Counted from the stretch's first letter, positions 1-5,760 are shown. The stretch is 8,727 nt of DNA from an uncultured Haemophilus sp. (GCA_902481695.1 CABSXY010000071.1:1-8727); one strand, 5' to 3'. Numbers and translations: made by a program. The notes: generated from the sequence alone by a model not told the origin.

Positions 1-1
1 A

Positions 2-541
2 TTAAACCACTATAATGCAGAAGTGGTGCGTTATTTCTTATTAACGGCACACTATCGCAGCCAGCTTAACTACAGTGAAGAAAATCTGAACCTAGCACAA
101 GGTGCATTAGAACGTTTGTACACCGCTTTACGTGGCACCGATCAAAGTGCGGTTGCTTTTGGCGGTGAAAATTTTGTGGAAGCCTTCCGTGAAGCAATGG
201 ACGATGATTTCAATACACCGAATGCTCTTTCTGTCTTATTTGAAATGGCTCGTGAAATCAATAAATTGAAAACTGAAGATACTGAAAAAGCCAATGGTCT
301 TGCTGCTCGTTTACGTGAATTAGCGGGTATCTTAGGTTTACTTCAACAAGATCCAGAAAAATTCTTACAAGCGGGCTCTGACGATGATGAAGTCGCAAAA
401 ATTGAAGCGCTCATCAAACAACGCAACGAAGCGCGTGCTGCTAAAGATTGGGCTGCTGCAGATGCGGCTCGTAATGAACTCACTGCAATGGGAATTGTGT
501 TAGAAGACGGCCCTAACGGCACGACGTGGCGTAAACAATAA
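2..541 (+). CDS. cysS: Cysteinyl-tRNA synthetase, C-terminal part (5' end outside window)
   Basis: Charges tRNA-Cys with cysteine in the cytoplasm. The frame is open from base 2, so about 179 residues are visible, beginning LNHYNAEVVRYFLLTAHYRS, which matches the region just after the KMSKS loop of bacterial CysRS. The enzyme is usually about 460 residues, so the HIGH and KMSKS catalytic parts lie upstream, outside the window. What remains is the helical DALR-type domain (around DDDFNTPNALSVLFEMAREI) and the small C-terminal anticodon-binding domain, ending in DGPNGTTWRKQ. The GTG at 23 is internal and not a start. A terminator follows within 20 bases, so this gene ends its transcription unit. 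A perfect uptake sequence lies inside it at 145-153. The identification is firm. Confidence 0.95.
   Translation, partial: LNHYNAEVVRYFLLTAHYRSQLNYSEENLNLAQGALERLYTALRGTDQSAVAFGGENFVEAFREAMDDDFNTPNALSVLFEMAREINKLKTEDTEKANGLAARLRELAGILGLLQQDPEKFLQAGSDDDEVAKIEALIKQRNEARAAKDWAAADAARNELTAMGIVLEDGPNGTTWRKQ
145..153 (+). repeat. DNA uptake signal sequence (USS core)
   Basis: Perfect AAGTGCGGT, the core recognised during natural transformation in the Haemophilus branch of Pasteurellaceae. It lies inside cysS and is read as Ser-Ala-Val. Confidence 0.9.
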
Positions 542-555
542 TCTCACTTTGATAC

Positions 556-590
556 AAAAACTGCGGTCAATTTGACCGCAGTTTTTCTTT
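556..590. terminator. Bidirectional rho-independent terminator between cysS and the Met-rich gene
   Basis: AAAAACTGCGGTCAA (556-570) pairs with TTGACCGCAGTTTTT (572-586). On the plus strand the T run continues into CTTT; on the minus strand the stem ends in a T run as well. It therefore serves cysS from the left and the convergent Met-rich gene from the right. The arm AACTGCGGT differs from the uptake core by one base, a common pattern for Haemophilus terminators built from paired uptake-like sequences. Confidence 0.88.
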
Positions 591-603
591 TAAGAAGAAA
601 GCA

Positions 604-945
604 TTACATTTTCGGTTTTTCCATTGTTTTTGCTTTTTTCTTCATTTCTTTTGCTTTCATTTCTTTTGTTTTCATATCATCAGATTTCATTCCTTCTGAT
701 TTCATATTATCCATTTTCATGTCGTGAGATTTCATATCATGAGATTTCATCATCCCATCAGATGCCATTTTGTCATTTTGCATTGGCATAGCGTCTTTTG
801 TCATCGGCATGGAATCTTTTGTCATCGGCATGGAATCTTTTGCCATCGACATTTCATTAGATTTCATATCGGTCGCATAAAGACTGGTTGCGAAGAAAAG
901 TGCAGCAATAGCAGTAAAGGTTGTTTTTGAAGTAATATTTTTCAT
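604..945 (-). CDS. Secreted methionine/lysine-rich pentapeptide (MXKDX-type) repeat protein
   Basis: A small exported protein of 113 residues. Residues 1-24 form a signal peptide: KN..K at the front, hydrophobic core FTAIAALFFATS, cleavage predicted after SLYA. The mature 89 residues contain 22 methionines (about a quarter) and no cysteine. They are made of five-residue steps (MTKDS, MKSHD, MKSEG, MKSDD, MKTKE) ending in a lysine-rich tail. This fits the family named pentapeptide MXKDX repeat protein (TIGR02953, from memory), whose biochemical function I do not know. The start is supported by AAGGAAG 7 bases upstream. It is divergent from an ECF sigma factor, so control by that factor is likely but inferred. 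Possible roles are a sacrificial methionine pool against hypochlorous acid or peroxide, or binding of copper or silver by methionine clusters. Neither role is shown by the sequence. Confidence 0.82.
   Translation of the reverse strand: MKNITSKTTFTAIAALFFATSLYATDMKSNEMSMAKDSMPMTKDSMPMTKDAMPMQNDKMASDGMMKSHDMKSHDMKMDNMKSEGMKSDDMKTKEMKAKEMKKKAKTMEKPKM
643..768 (-). repeat. Degenerate 15-bp coding repeats (Met codon every 15 bases)
   Basis: Read on the plus strand, CAT (Met on the minus strand) begins at 643, 658, 673, 688, 703, 718, 733 and 748, exactly 15 bases apart, then again at 751 and 766. Units such as MKSHD MKSHD are nearly identical at DNA level, while others have diverged. The repeat length is a multiple of three, so gain or loss of units would keep the frame. 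Confidence 0.85.
800..841 (-). repeat. Perfect 21-bp tandem duplication in the Met-rich gene
   Basis: The unit running 800-820 is repeated without a change at 821-841. A shortened, diverged third copy lies next to it at 781-799. Each unit encodes seven residues (DSMPMTK). Perfect identity implies a recent duplication or ongoing slippage. Copy change would alter protein length in frame. Confidence 0.93.
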
Positions 946-1056
946 TTTGAATCTTCCTTAATTTGTGAATAATTAGCATTGGATGGAAAGGTTTCCCCTT
1001 TCATTATCATTAGACGAATGAGAACCTATTTCTTACACATTTTCCAAGGAAAAAAT
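946..1056. promoter_or_regulatory. Divergent regulatory region between Met-rich gene and ECF sigma gene
   Basis: 111 bases must hold promoters for both directions. An inverted repeat GAAAGG (986-991) - TTTCC - CCTTTC (997-1002) lies near the middle, and GGAAA elements occur in both orientations around it. These resemble the GGAA-type -35 elements of ECF sigma factors, but I could not place a convincing -10 at the right spacing on either strand. Autoregulation is therefore a plausible inference only. Confidence 0.4.
1046..1050 (+). promoter_or_regulatory. Ribosome binding site that sets the sigma-factor start
   Basis: AAGGA, six bases before ATG at 1057. The longer in-frame reading from 979 has no comparable site, and its extra 26 residues do not look like a sigma-factor N-terminus. 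Confidence 0.8.
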
Positions 1057-1605
1057 ATGGAAACCGGAATTTCCGATAAAGAACTGATACAAATTAGAGA
1101 GCAAATGCTGAAGTTTGCCACATTACAGGTGAGTAATCCTGTATTAGCTGAAGATTTGGTGCAAGAGAGTTTTTTAAGTGCATTTAACCATCTTGAGCAA
1201 TTTAAACGACAAGCGGCATTTAAAACCTGGGTCTTTGCTATCTTAAAAAATAAAATCATCGATTTTCTTCGCCAGAAAGGCAAATTTGTACTGGAAACCG
1301 AAATAGAAGATGAAGAACAAACTAATCATTTCTTTGATGAAGGGGGACACTGGAAAGCTGAACATTCTCCACTCGATCTCGAACTGAGCGAAAGTGCGGT
1401 CTATTCCGAAGAATTCTGGCTGATTTTTGAAACTTGCTTAACTTGCCTGCCCGCCAAACAAGCCAAGATTTTTATGATGAGAGAGTTTTTGGAATTATCT
1501 TCCGAAGAAATTTGCCAAGAAAATCAACTAAGCATAAGTAACTTGCACACGACACTCTATCGTGCCCGCTTACAACTTCAAAACTGCTTATCTCATAAAC
1601 TTTAG
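1057..1605 (+). CDS. ECF-type RNA polymerase sigma factor
   Basis: Directs RNA polymerase to stress promoters in the cytoplasm. The protein has 182 residues from ATG 1057. Sigma region 2 spans about residues 10-75 (AEDLVQESFLSAF, then AAFKTWVFAILKNKIIDFLRQK, the -10 recognition part). An acidic linker follows at 76-118, containing FFDEGGHW (92-99). Region 4, a helix-turn-helix for the -35 element, covers about 120-178 (CLPAKQAKIFMMREFLELSSEEI, then SISNLHTTLYRARLQL). The GHW-type linker motif suggests the gammaproteobacterial TIGR02943-like family, and H. influenzae RpoE2 is the relative I have in mind; both links are from memory. Four cysteines are present (127, 130, 153, 177), two as CxxC at the start of region 4. 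The anti-sigma gene follows 11 bases later, as expected for a co-transcribed pair. Confidence 0.92.
   Translation: METGISDKELIQIREQMLKFATLQVSNPVLAEDLVQESFLSAFNHLEQFKRQAAFKTWVFAILKNKIIDFLRQKGKFVLETEIEDEEQTNHFFDEGGHWKAEHSPLDLELSESAVYSEEFWLIFETCLTCLPAKQAKIFMMREFLELSSEEICQENQLSISNLHTTLYRARLQLQNCLSHKL
1392..1400 (+). repeat. DNA uptake signal sequence (USS core)
   Basis: Perfect AAGTGCGGT inside the sigma-factor gene, read as Ser-Ala-Val in the linker between regions 2 and 4. Confidence 0.9.
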
Positions 1606-1616
1606 GGAGTGACTTT

Positions 1617-1784
1617 ATGAAATGTCGCCAAGCAACTCGCCTCATTTCAGATGCGCAAGAACGCCCATTAATGACTAAAGAAAAAATTGGGCTCAATTTG
1701 CATCTTGCCATCTGTACACATTGCCGTAAATTTCAACGAAATTGTGGCACATTGAGAAAATTAATGAAGGATTTCAAAGGATAA
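1617..1784 (+). CDS. Small ZAS-type anti-sigma factor (zf-HC2-like), 55 aa
   Basis: Likely holds the adjacent ECF sigma factor inactive until a signal, usually oxidation of its zinc site, releases it. The 55-residue product starts MKCRQATRLISDAQERPL and carries H29-x3-C33-x2-C36 (HLAICTHC) with an additional Cys3 near the start. This is the zinc anti-sigma signature: conserved N-terminal Cys, then HxxxCxxC. Further along, RKFQRNCGTLRKLMKDF could form the sigma-binding helix. There is no membrane segment, so it would act in the cytoplasm, as short soluble anti-sigma factors such as neisserial MseR do (from memory). Its ribosome site, AGGGAG at 1604-1609, overlaps the stop codon of the sigma gene, so translation is probably coupled. 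The gene is easily missed because of its size. Confidence 0.88.
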   Translation: MKCRQATRLISDAQERPLMTKEKIGLNLHLAICTHCRKFQRNCGTLRKLMKDFKG

Positions 1785-1786
1785 AA

Positions 1787-1808
1787 AAGCGGAAGACAAC
1801 TTCCGCTT
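1787..1808. terminator. Bidirectional terminator between anti-sigma gene and ytfJ
   Basis: AAGCGGAAG (1787-1795), loop ACAA, CTTCCGCTT (1800-1808): a perfect 9-bp stem. An A run at 1783-1788 gives a six-T tail for minus-strand transcripts (ytfJ). For plus-strand transcripts the tail is the weaker TTATTTGT. Confidence 0.82.
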
Positions 1809-1817
1809 ATTTGTCTA

Positions 1818-2378
1818 TTATTTCGCCATTAACGCTGTTGCACGAGAAATGACTTCTTTGATTTCATCATCCGTCAATTTACCTTCTTTCACAAATTGCA
1901 CTTTGCCGGTTTTATCAAGCAAAATAATCACGCTGTCTTTTTCACGTAATCCCCACGCATTTTTAACCGCACTTTTATCATCTAAAATCACTTGGCTGTG
2001 GGCATTTTCTTTTTTGCCTTTTTCTGCACTACTTTTCACAAACATGCCTGTGCCCACAACAGCATCATCAGCATTAATAATGGTCGTGGTTTGATATTTA
2101 GCTTGGTTAAAATGAGCGGCTTTGATGGCTTCGATCATCGCTTGATTTTTCTCTTTTACCGCACTTCTGCCTGCAATATGCTGAATCACACGGACTTTGC
2201 CAGGTAATGCCGTTGAGCTCCATGATTTATAAGCCACATCATTGCCATTTAAAGTGATTTCGCCCTTATCTGAAACCGTTACATTGGCTAAAAGTTGGTT
2301 AGGTTGGATATTGTGCGCGAATGCATTAACTGAGATTAAACTCCCCATCACTGCACTCAAAAGCATAATTTTTTTCAT
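1818..2378 (-). CDS. ytfJ: YtfJ-family periplasmic protein
   Basis: The protein has 186 residues with a signal peptide at 1-21 (MKKIMLLSAVMGSLISVNAFA, cut before HNIQ). The mature part matches E. coli YtfJ (about 184 residues) along its whole length as I recall it, including KVRVIQHIAGR, KYQTTTIINADDA, GTGMFVKSS and LLDKTGKVQFVKEG. The family has a thioredoxin-like fold, but this protein has no cysteine at all, so it cannot act as a disulfide enzyme. Its function is unknown to me. The start is supported by GAGGTA upstream of ATG. The gene faces yjdM and converges on the sigma/anti-sigma pair. It carries two perfect uptake sequences within about 200 bases. Confidence 0.92.
   Translation of the reverse strand: MKKIMLLSAVMGSLISVNAFAHNIQPNQLLANVTVSDKGEITLNGNDVAYKSWSSTALPGKVRVIQHIAGRSAVKEKNQAMIEAIKAAHFNQAKYQTTTIINADDAVVGTGMFVKSSAEKGKKENAHSQVILDDKSAVKNAWGLREKDSVIILLDKTGKVQFVKEGKLTDDEIKEVISRATALMAK
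1966..1974 (-). repeat. DNA uptake signal sequence (USS core)
   Basis: Perfect AAGTGCGGT on the minus strand (ACCGCACTT on plus) inside ytfJ, read as Ser-Ala-Val in KSAVKN. Confidence 0.9.
2158..2166 (-). repeat. DNA uptake signal sequence (USS core)
   Basis: Perfect AAGTGCGGT on the minus strand inside ytfJ, read as Ser-Ala-Val in GRSAVKEK. It is the second copy in this gene, same orientation, 183 bases from the first. Confidence 0.9.
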
Positions 2379-2413
2379 AAATACCTCATAAATTCCGTGA
2401 AATTGCCCATTTT

Positions 2414-2442
2414 TTGGCGAATAGTCACTTTTTTGTTATACT
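2414..2442 (+). promoter_or_regulatory. Sigma-70-type promoter for yjdM
   Basis: TTGGCG (2414-2419), 17-base spacer, TATACT (2437-2442), about 48 bases before the yjdM start. A second TATACT at 2453-2458 has only a poor -35 and is a weaker alternative. Confidence 0.65.
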
Positions 2443-2450
2443 CCGTGCGC

Positions 2451-2479
2451 ATTATACTTTGCTTAAATCAGATAAAGAA
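2451..2479 (-). promoter_or_regulatory. Possible ytfJ promoter, overlapping the yjdM leader
   Basis: On the minus strand TATAAT (plus 2451-2456) is a consensus -10. The hexamer 17 bases upstream is TTCTTT (plus 2474-2479), a weak -35. If real, the two divergent promoters of ytfJ and yjdM face each other, with their start regions overlapping. Confidence 0.35.
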
Positions 2480-2489
2480 GGAAAAAGAA

Positions 2490-2816
2490 ATGGATCAAAT
2501 GCCAGCTTGCCCAAAATGTAAAGGCGAATATGTTTATCATGATTCTGTGAATTTTGTTTGCCCTGATTGTGGTAATGAGTGGAATGGTAACGAAACAGTT
2601 GAAGCCGATGAAGATCAACTGATTGTTAAAGACAGCAACGGTAATTTATTAGCCGATGGTGATGATGTGCTTTTAATTAAAGATTTAAAATTAAAAGGTT
2701 CATCTGAAGTGTTGAAGAAAGGCACGAAATTCAAAAATATCCGTTTAGTTAACGGAGATCACAACGTCGATTGTGGCAAAATCATGTTGAAATCAGAGTT
2801 CTTGAAAAAAGCTTAA
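2490..2816 (+). CDS. yjdM: Zinc-ribbon protein YjdM (PhnA family)
   Basis: A small cytoplasmic protein of 108 residues, counted from ATG 2490, chosen because AAGGAA lies six bases before it; the open frame reaches back to 2397 without a good ribosome site. Four cysteines form an N-terminal zinc ribbon: C7-x2-C10 and C24-x2-C27. The rest follows E. coli YjdM (about 111 residues, formerly PhnA): IVKDSNGNLLADGD, IKDLKLKGSSEVLKKGTK, IRLVNGDHNVDC, LKSEFLKK. The loop after DHNVDC is a few residues shorter than I recall for E. coli. The old label alkylphosphonate utilisation is not supported by the sequence, since no phosphonate genes are nearby. It has its own promoter and terminator, so it appears monocistronic. 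Confidence 0.92.
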   Translation: MDQMPACPKCKGEYVYHDSVNFVCPDCGNEWNGNETVEADEDQLIVKDSNGNLLADGDDVLLIKDLKLKGSSEVLKKGTKFKNIRLVNGDHNVDCGKIMLKSEFLKKA

Positions 2817-2827
2817 GAATTCTCAAG

Positions 2828-2875
2828 AAAAAGAGCGGTCGATTTTAACGTTGTTTTAAATCGACCGCTCTTTTT
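2828..2875. terminator. Strong bidirectional terminator between convergent yjdM and pheA
   Basis: GAGCGGTCGATTT (2833-2845) pairs with AAATCGACCGCTC (2858-2870), a perfect 13-bp stem with a 12-base loop. Five A bases precede and a run of seven T follows, so it works for yjdM on plus and for pheA on minus. The arm AAGAGCGGT is one base off the uptake core. Confidence 0.92.
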
Positions 2876-2884
2876 TTATTTTCA

Positions 2885-4042
2885 TTATACCTTCGCAGGT
2901 TTCACAATTTCACTTGGATAACAACCAAGCACTTTCAGATAATTACTGAATTGCTTAAGCTCCTCCAAGGCAATTTGGGTATCTGGATGATGAATGTTTC
3001 CTTCAATCTCCAAATAGAACATTTCTTCCCAAGGTTTGCCATAAATAGGACGAGATTCAAGCTTAGTCATATTAATACCGTGCTTTTTAAACACAAGTAA
3101 AGCATCCACCAAAGAACCCGCTTGTTGCGATGTGGTCATCAACAATAAAGTTTTAGTATGAATTTGTGGTGAGACTTCACGTGCTTGTTTGGCTACGACA
3201 ATGAAACGAGTAATGTTGTTTTCTTGGTTCGCAATATTATGTTTTAACACATGTAAGCCGTAAAGCTTGCCGCCATCTTCATTACCTAATGCCGCAATAT
3301 TTGGTTTATTCAAGCTTGCCACAAGCTGCATTGCATGAGAGCTACTTTCGCAGTACTCGATATGCACACGCTCAAGACTTTGAATAAATTGACTACACTG
3401 CTGGATTACCTGTGGATGGCTATACAGCGTATCAATTTTGCTTAAATCATCTTGCTCATTCACTAAAACACAGTGCTTGATAGGATAAGCCAACTCGCCT
3501 ACCAAAGATAAGGTAGTATGTTGAAGCAGATCATAAACTTCATTAATTGCACCTGACGTGGTATTTTCTAAAGGCAGTACACCATAATCAGCTTCTCCAC
3601 TTTCAACCTTTTCAAAAATTTGAGCAAAAGAATCACAGCTGATTTCTGCAAACTGCTGATTATAACGAGCCGCATAATTACGCGCAGCCAAATTAGAGTA
3701 AGAACCACGCTTGCCTAAGAAAGCAATATGTAACGTTTCTTCTCTTTGCTCATTGAGCTTTTTCTGCAAATACACTTGCTGTGTGAGCACAGAATCTTCA
3801 ATGATCTTTTGGAAGACTGACGTAATATATTGTGGTTCAAGCTGATAATTTTGACTTTCAGCAAACTGCACAAGCTCTTGTAAGAGTTGTTGCTCACGCT
3901 CTAAATCACGCAACGCTTTTTGCGTCACTTCTTTGCTTCTTACTACATCATATGCCAGGCGGTGGCGCTCTGAAAGCAGCTTTAACAAGCTGCGATCAAT
4001 TTGCGTAATTTGCTGACGAATTTCTGATAAATCTAATGCCAT
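2885..4042 (-). CDS. pheA: Bifunctional chorismate mutase / prephenate dehydratase (P-protein)
   Basis: Converts chorismate to prephenate and then to phenylpyruvate, the precursor of phenylalanine, in the cytoplasm. The protein has 385 residues, matching the usual P-protein length. Residues 1-90 are the AroQ chorismate mutase, with the catalytic set in place by alignment to E. coli: R9, R26, K37, D46, R49, E50, Q88. Residues 104-285 are the dehydratase, with FLGKRGSYSNLAAR (108-121), LENTTSGAINEVYD (158-171) and NITRF. The C-terminal ACT domain, which binds phenylalanine for feedback, has GSLV (GALV in E. coli) and LESRPIYGKPWEEMFYLEIE. The start is backed by AAGGAA overlapping the ushA stop codon. 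With only 8 bases between them, pheA is probably translated from the ushA message, and no pheL-type attenuator fits. Confidence 0.96.
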   Translation of the reverse strand: MALDLSEIRQQITQIDRSLLKLLSERHRLAYDVVRSKEVTQKALRDLEREQQLLQELVQFAESQNYQLEPQYITSVFQKIIEDSVLTQQVYLQKKLNEQREETLHIAFLGKRGSYSNLAARNYAARYNQQFAEISCDSFAQIFEKVESGEADYGVLPLENTTSGAINEVYDLLQHTTLSLVGELAYPIKHCVLVNEQDDLSKIDTLYSHPQVIQQCSQFIQSLERVHIEYCESSSHAMQLVASLNKPNIAALGNEDGGKLYGLHVLKHNIANQENNITRFIVVAKQAREVSPQIHTKTLLLMTTSQQAGSLVDALLVFKKHGINMTKLESRPIYGKPWEEMFYLEIEGNIHHPDTQIALEELKQFSNYLKVLGCYPSEIVKPAKV

Positions 4043-4046
4043 TTCA

Positions 4047-4052
4047 TTCCTT
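4047..4052 (-). promoter_or_regulatory. pheA ribosome binding site overlapping the ushA stop
   Basis: On the minus strand the order is TAAGGAATGAAATG. The TAA ending ushA contributes its last two A bases to the AAGGAA ribosome site, and the pheA ATG follows 4 bases later. This suggests translational coupling. Confidence 0.75.
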
Positions 4053-5691
4053 ATTTAAAGGTTACTTCATTATGAGGGATATATTTTTCAGCGCTAATAG
4101 GTGAATTTTTCTCAAAAAATTCTTTTAAAACATCCGCATCAATAAAACCTGTGTTAACAAAAGTTGGATTTTTTGTCATAACTGGATAACCATCTCCACC
4201 TGCTGCATTATAGCTTGGTACAGAAATACGGTAAGTTTTATTTAAATCCAATGGTTTACCTTGAATTTTCACATTTTCAACTTTCTTATCCGCACGATTT
4301 ACTGTCATGCTGATACCTGAGTATTGTGCATAAGCACCAGAATCCACTTCTTTCAATGCGACTACATTTAAATAATCCAATAATTCTTTACCGGTTAATT
4401 CAAAATAGCTCACAATGTTACCAAATGGATGGATTTTTAAAATGTCTTTATAAGTCACATCACCTTCTTGGATAGAATCACGAATACCACCTGAGTTCAT
4501 GATACCAATGTCTGCTTTCGCTTTTTGACGTTGTGCTTCTGCAATTAAGTGACCAAGGTTAGTTTGTTCAAAACGGATGATAGTACGATCGCCTTCTAAC
4601 TTACCTTTTAGTTTACCCACTTTTTGGCTTAATAATGCATCACCTTTATCTTGATAAGTTTTTAAAAGTTTTTCCATTTCAGGATCTTGTGGAATCTCTT
4701 CGGCATAGTTTACATATTCTGTTTTACCGTCTTCTTTTTTCACTTTTTTCTTCAAGTTCACTGGAATTAATTGATAATTCACTAATTTTAATTCACCATT
4801 TTTGAACTCAAAGTCAGCTCGACCAACGTATTTACCCCATTCAAACGCTTGCATAATCCAAGTACCATTTTGGAAATCTGGTTTACATGGCTGAGTTGGT
4901 TGATAATCTTTAATCCATACCCCTTTATCATCCACACAAATCGGATCATGGCTGTGACCACCGATAATCATATCGAATGCGCCTTTATCTAAATTACGTG
5001 CAAGACTTACATCACCCGGCGCATTTGAACCATGTTTCGCATCATAATAATAGCCCATATGCGTTAAAGCAATTTTTACATCTGGCTTAACTTTTTCATT
5101 TAGCTCTTTTAATGTGGCTTTTGCTACCGTTGTTGGATCTTCAAATTTCACATCGTGAAGGTATTCTGGGTTACCTAATTTTGCCGTATCTTCTGTGGTT
5201 AAACCAACCACAGCAATTTTAAGATCTTGTTTATTTAAAATGGTATAAGGCTTAACTAAGGTTTTACCTGTTTTCGTATTAATCACGTTTGCAGATAAGA
5301 ATGGGAAGTTTGCCCATTTTTCTTGCATATCAAGAATTTGTAGTGGATTATCAAACTCGTGGTTACCTAATACGGTTGCTTCATAGCCCATTGCATTCAT
5401 TGCTTTAATGTCAGGCTCCGCTGTTTGCATATCTGACTCAGGTACACCAGTATTAAAATCACCAGCATTTAATAAAATGAGTGAGCCACCTTTTTGCTCT
5501 ACTTCAGCTTTTACGCGATTAACAATTGTTTTGTGTGCTGGAAAGCCATATTCACCTTTTGCATTCGGCCAAAAATGTCCGTGCGTATCATTAGTGTGCA
5601 ATATGGTAAATTGATAGGTTTTATCCTGTTCATATGCCATTGCAGCAGAAGTTGCTAGCACAAGAGGAAGCACGGTAAATAATTTTTTCAT
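4051..5691 (-). CDS. ushA: Periplasmic UshA: 5'-nucleotidase / UDP-sugar hydrolase
   Basis: Splits nucleotides and UDP-sugars in the periplasm so that nucleosides can be imported. The protein has 546 residues (E. coli UshA about 550). The signal peptide spans 1-19 (MKKLFTVLPLVLATSAAMA), cut before YEQDKTY. The N-terminal metallophosphatase has the two-metal ligands D35 and H37 (HTNDTHGHF), D78 (AGDFNTG), N110-H111 (GNHEFDNP), H211 (THMG), H246 and H248 (GGHSHDP). The C-terminal substrate domain has SGGIRDSI, HPFGN and YNAAGGDGYP. It reads as UshA along its length rather than as the NAD nucleotidase NadN of Haemophilus. Residue 248 is His where E. coli UshA has Gln. The ribosome site GAGG lies 10 bases before ATG. 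It follows the lpxC terminator, so it probably has its own promoter, which I could not place, and it leads into pheA. Confidence 0.96.
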   Translation of the reverse strand: MKKLFTVLPLVLATSAAMAYEQDKTYQFTILHTNDTHGHFWPNAKGEYGFPAHKTIVNRVKAEVEQKGGSLILLNAGDFNTGVPESDMQTAEPDIKAMNAMGYEATVLGNHEFDNPLQILDMQEKWANFPFLSANVINTKTGKTLVKPYTILNKQDLKIAVVGLTTEDTAKLGNPEYLHDVKFEDPTTVAKATLKELNEKVKPDVKIALTHMGYYYDAKHGSNAPGDVSLARNLDKGAFDMIIGGHSHDPICVDDKGVWIKDYQPTQPCKPDFQNGTWIMQAFEWGKYVGRADFEFKNGELKLVNYQLIPVNLKKKVKKEDGKTEYVNYAEEIPQDPEMEKLLKTYQDKGDALLSQKVGKLKGKLEGDRTIIRFEQTNLGHLIAEAQRQKAKADIGIMNSGGIRDSIQEGDVTYKDILKIHPFGNIVSYFELTGKELLDYLNVVALKEVDSGAYAQYSGISMTVNRADKKVENVKIQGKPLDLNKTYRISVPSYNAAGGDGYPVMTKNPTFVNTGFIDADVLKEFFEKNSPISAEKYIPHNEVTFK

Positions 5692-5713
5692 AATAAAAAT
5701 ACCTCTATTTTTG

Positions 5714-5722
5714 ACCGCTCTT
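5714..5722 (-). repeat. Degenerate uptake-like sequence in the ushA leader
   Basis: On the minus strand AAAGAGCGGTCAAAAAT matches the extended uptake consensus except for A in place of T in the core. It is unpaired and not part of a hairpin. Confidence 0.5.
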
Positions 5723-5760
5723 TACCTTCGCTGAAAACAAAAATAACAGAGCAAGATAGG

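Noticed and set aside
643..841. CRISPR-like repeat array
   Set aside because: Units are contiguous 15- and 21-bp coding repeats with no unique spacers and no cas genes.
724..930. 68-aa plus-strand reading opposite the Met-rich gene, rich in His, Cys and Phe
   Set aside because: It is the mirror of the ATG-rich repeats; no ribosome site, and the His/Cys/Phe pattern is simply the complement of Met/Lys/Asp codons.
979..1056. 26-residue N-terminal extension of the sigma factor
   Set aside because: No ribosome site at 979, while AAGGA is placed ideally before ATG 1057; the extension is not sigma-like.
1472..1711. 79-aa minus-strand reading across the sigma/anti-sigma junction
   Set aside because: Fully antisense to two well-supported genes, with no family resemblance.
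2397..2489. 31-residue N-terminal extension of YjdM
   Set aside because: The stretch contains the predicted promoter, and AAGGAA precedes ATG 2490, where family homology begins.
4051..5691. NAD nucleotidase NadN (V-factor use) as identity of the nucleotidase
   Set aside because: The motifs and near full-length resemblance are to UshA (YEQDKTY start, CKPDFQNGTWIMQAFEWGKY region), and the length of 546 is shorter than NadN at about 600.
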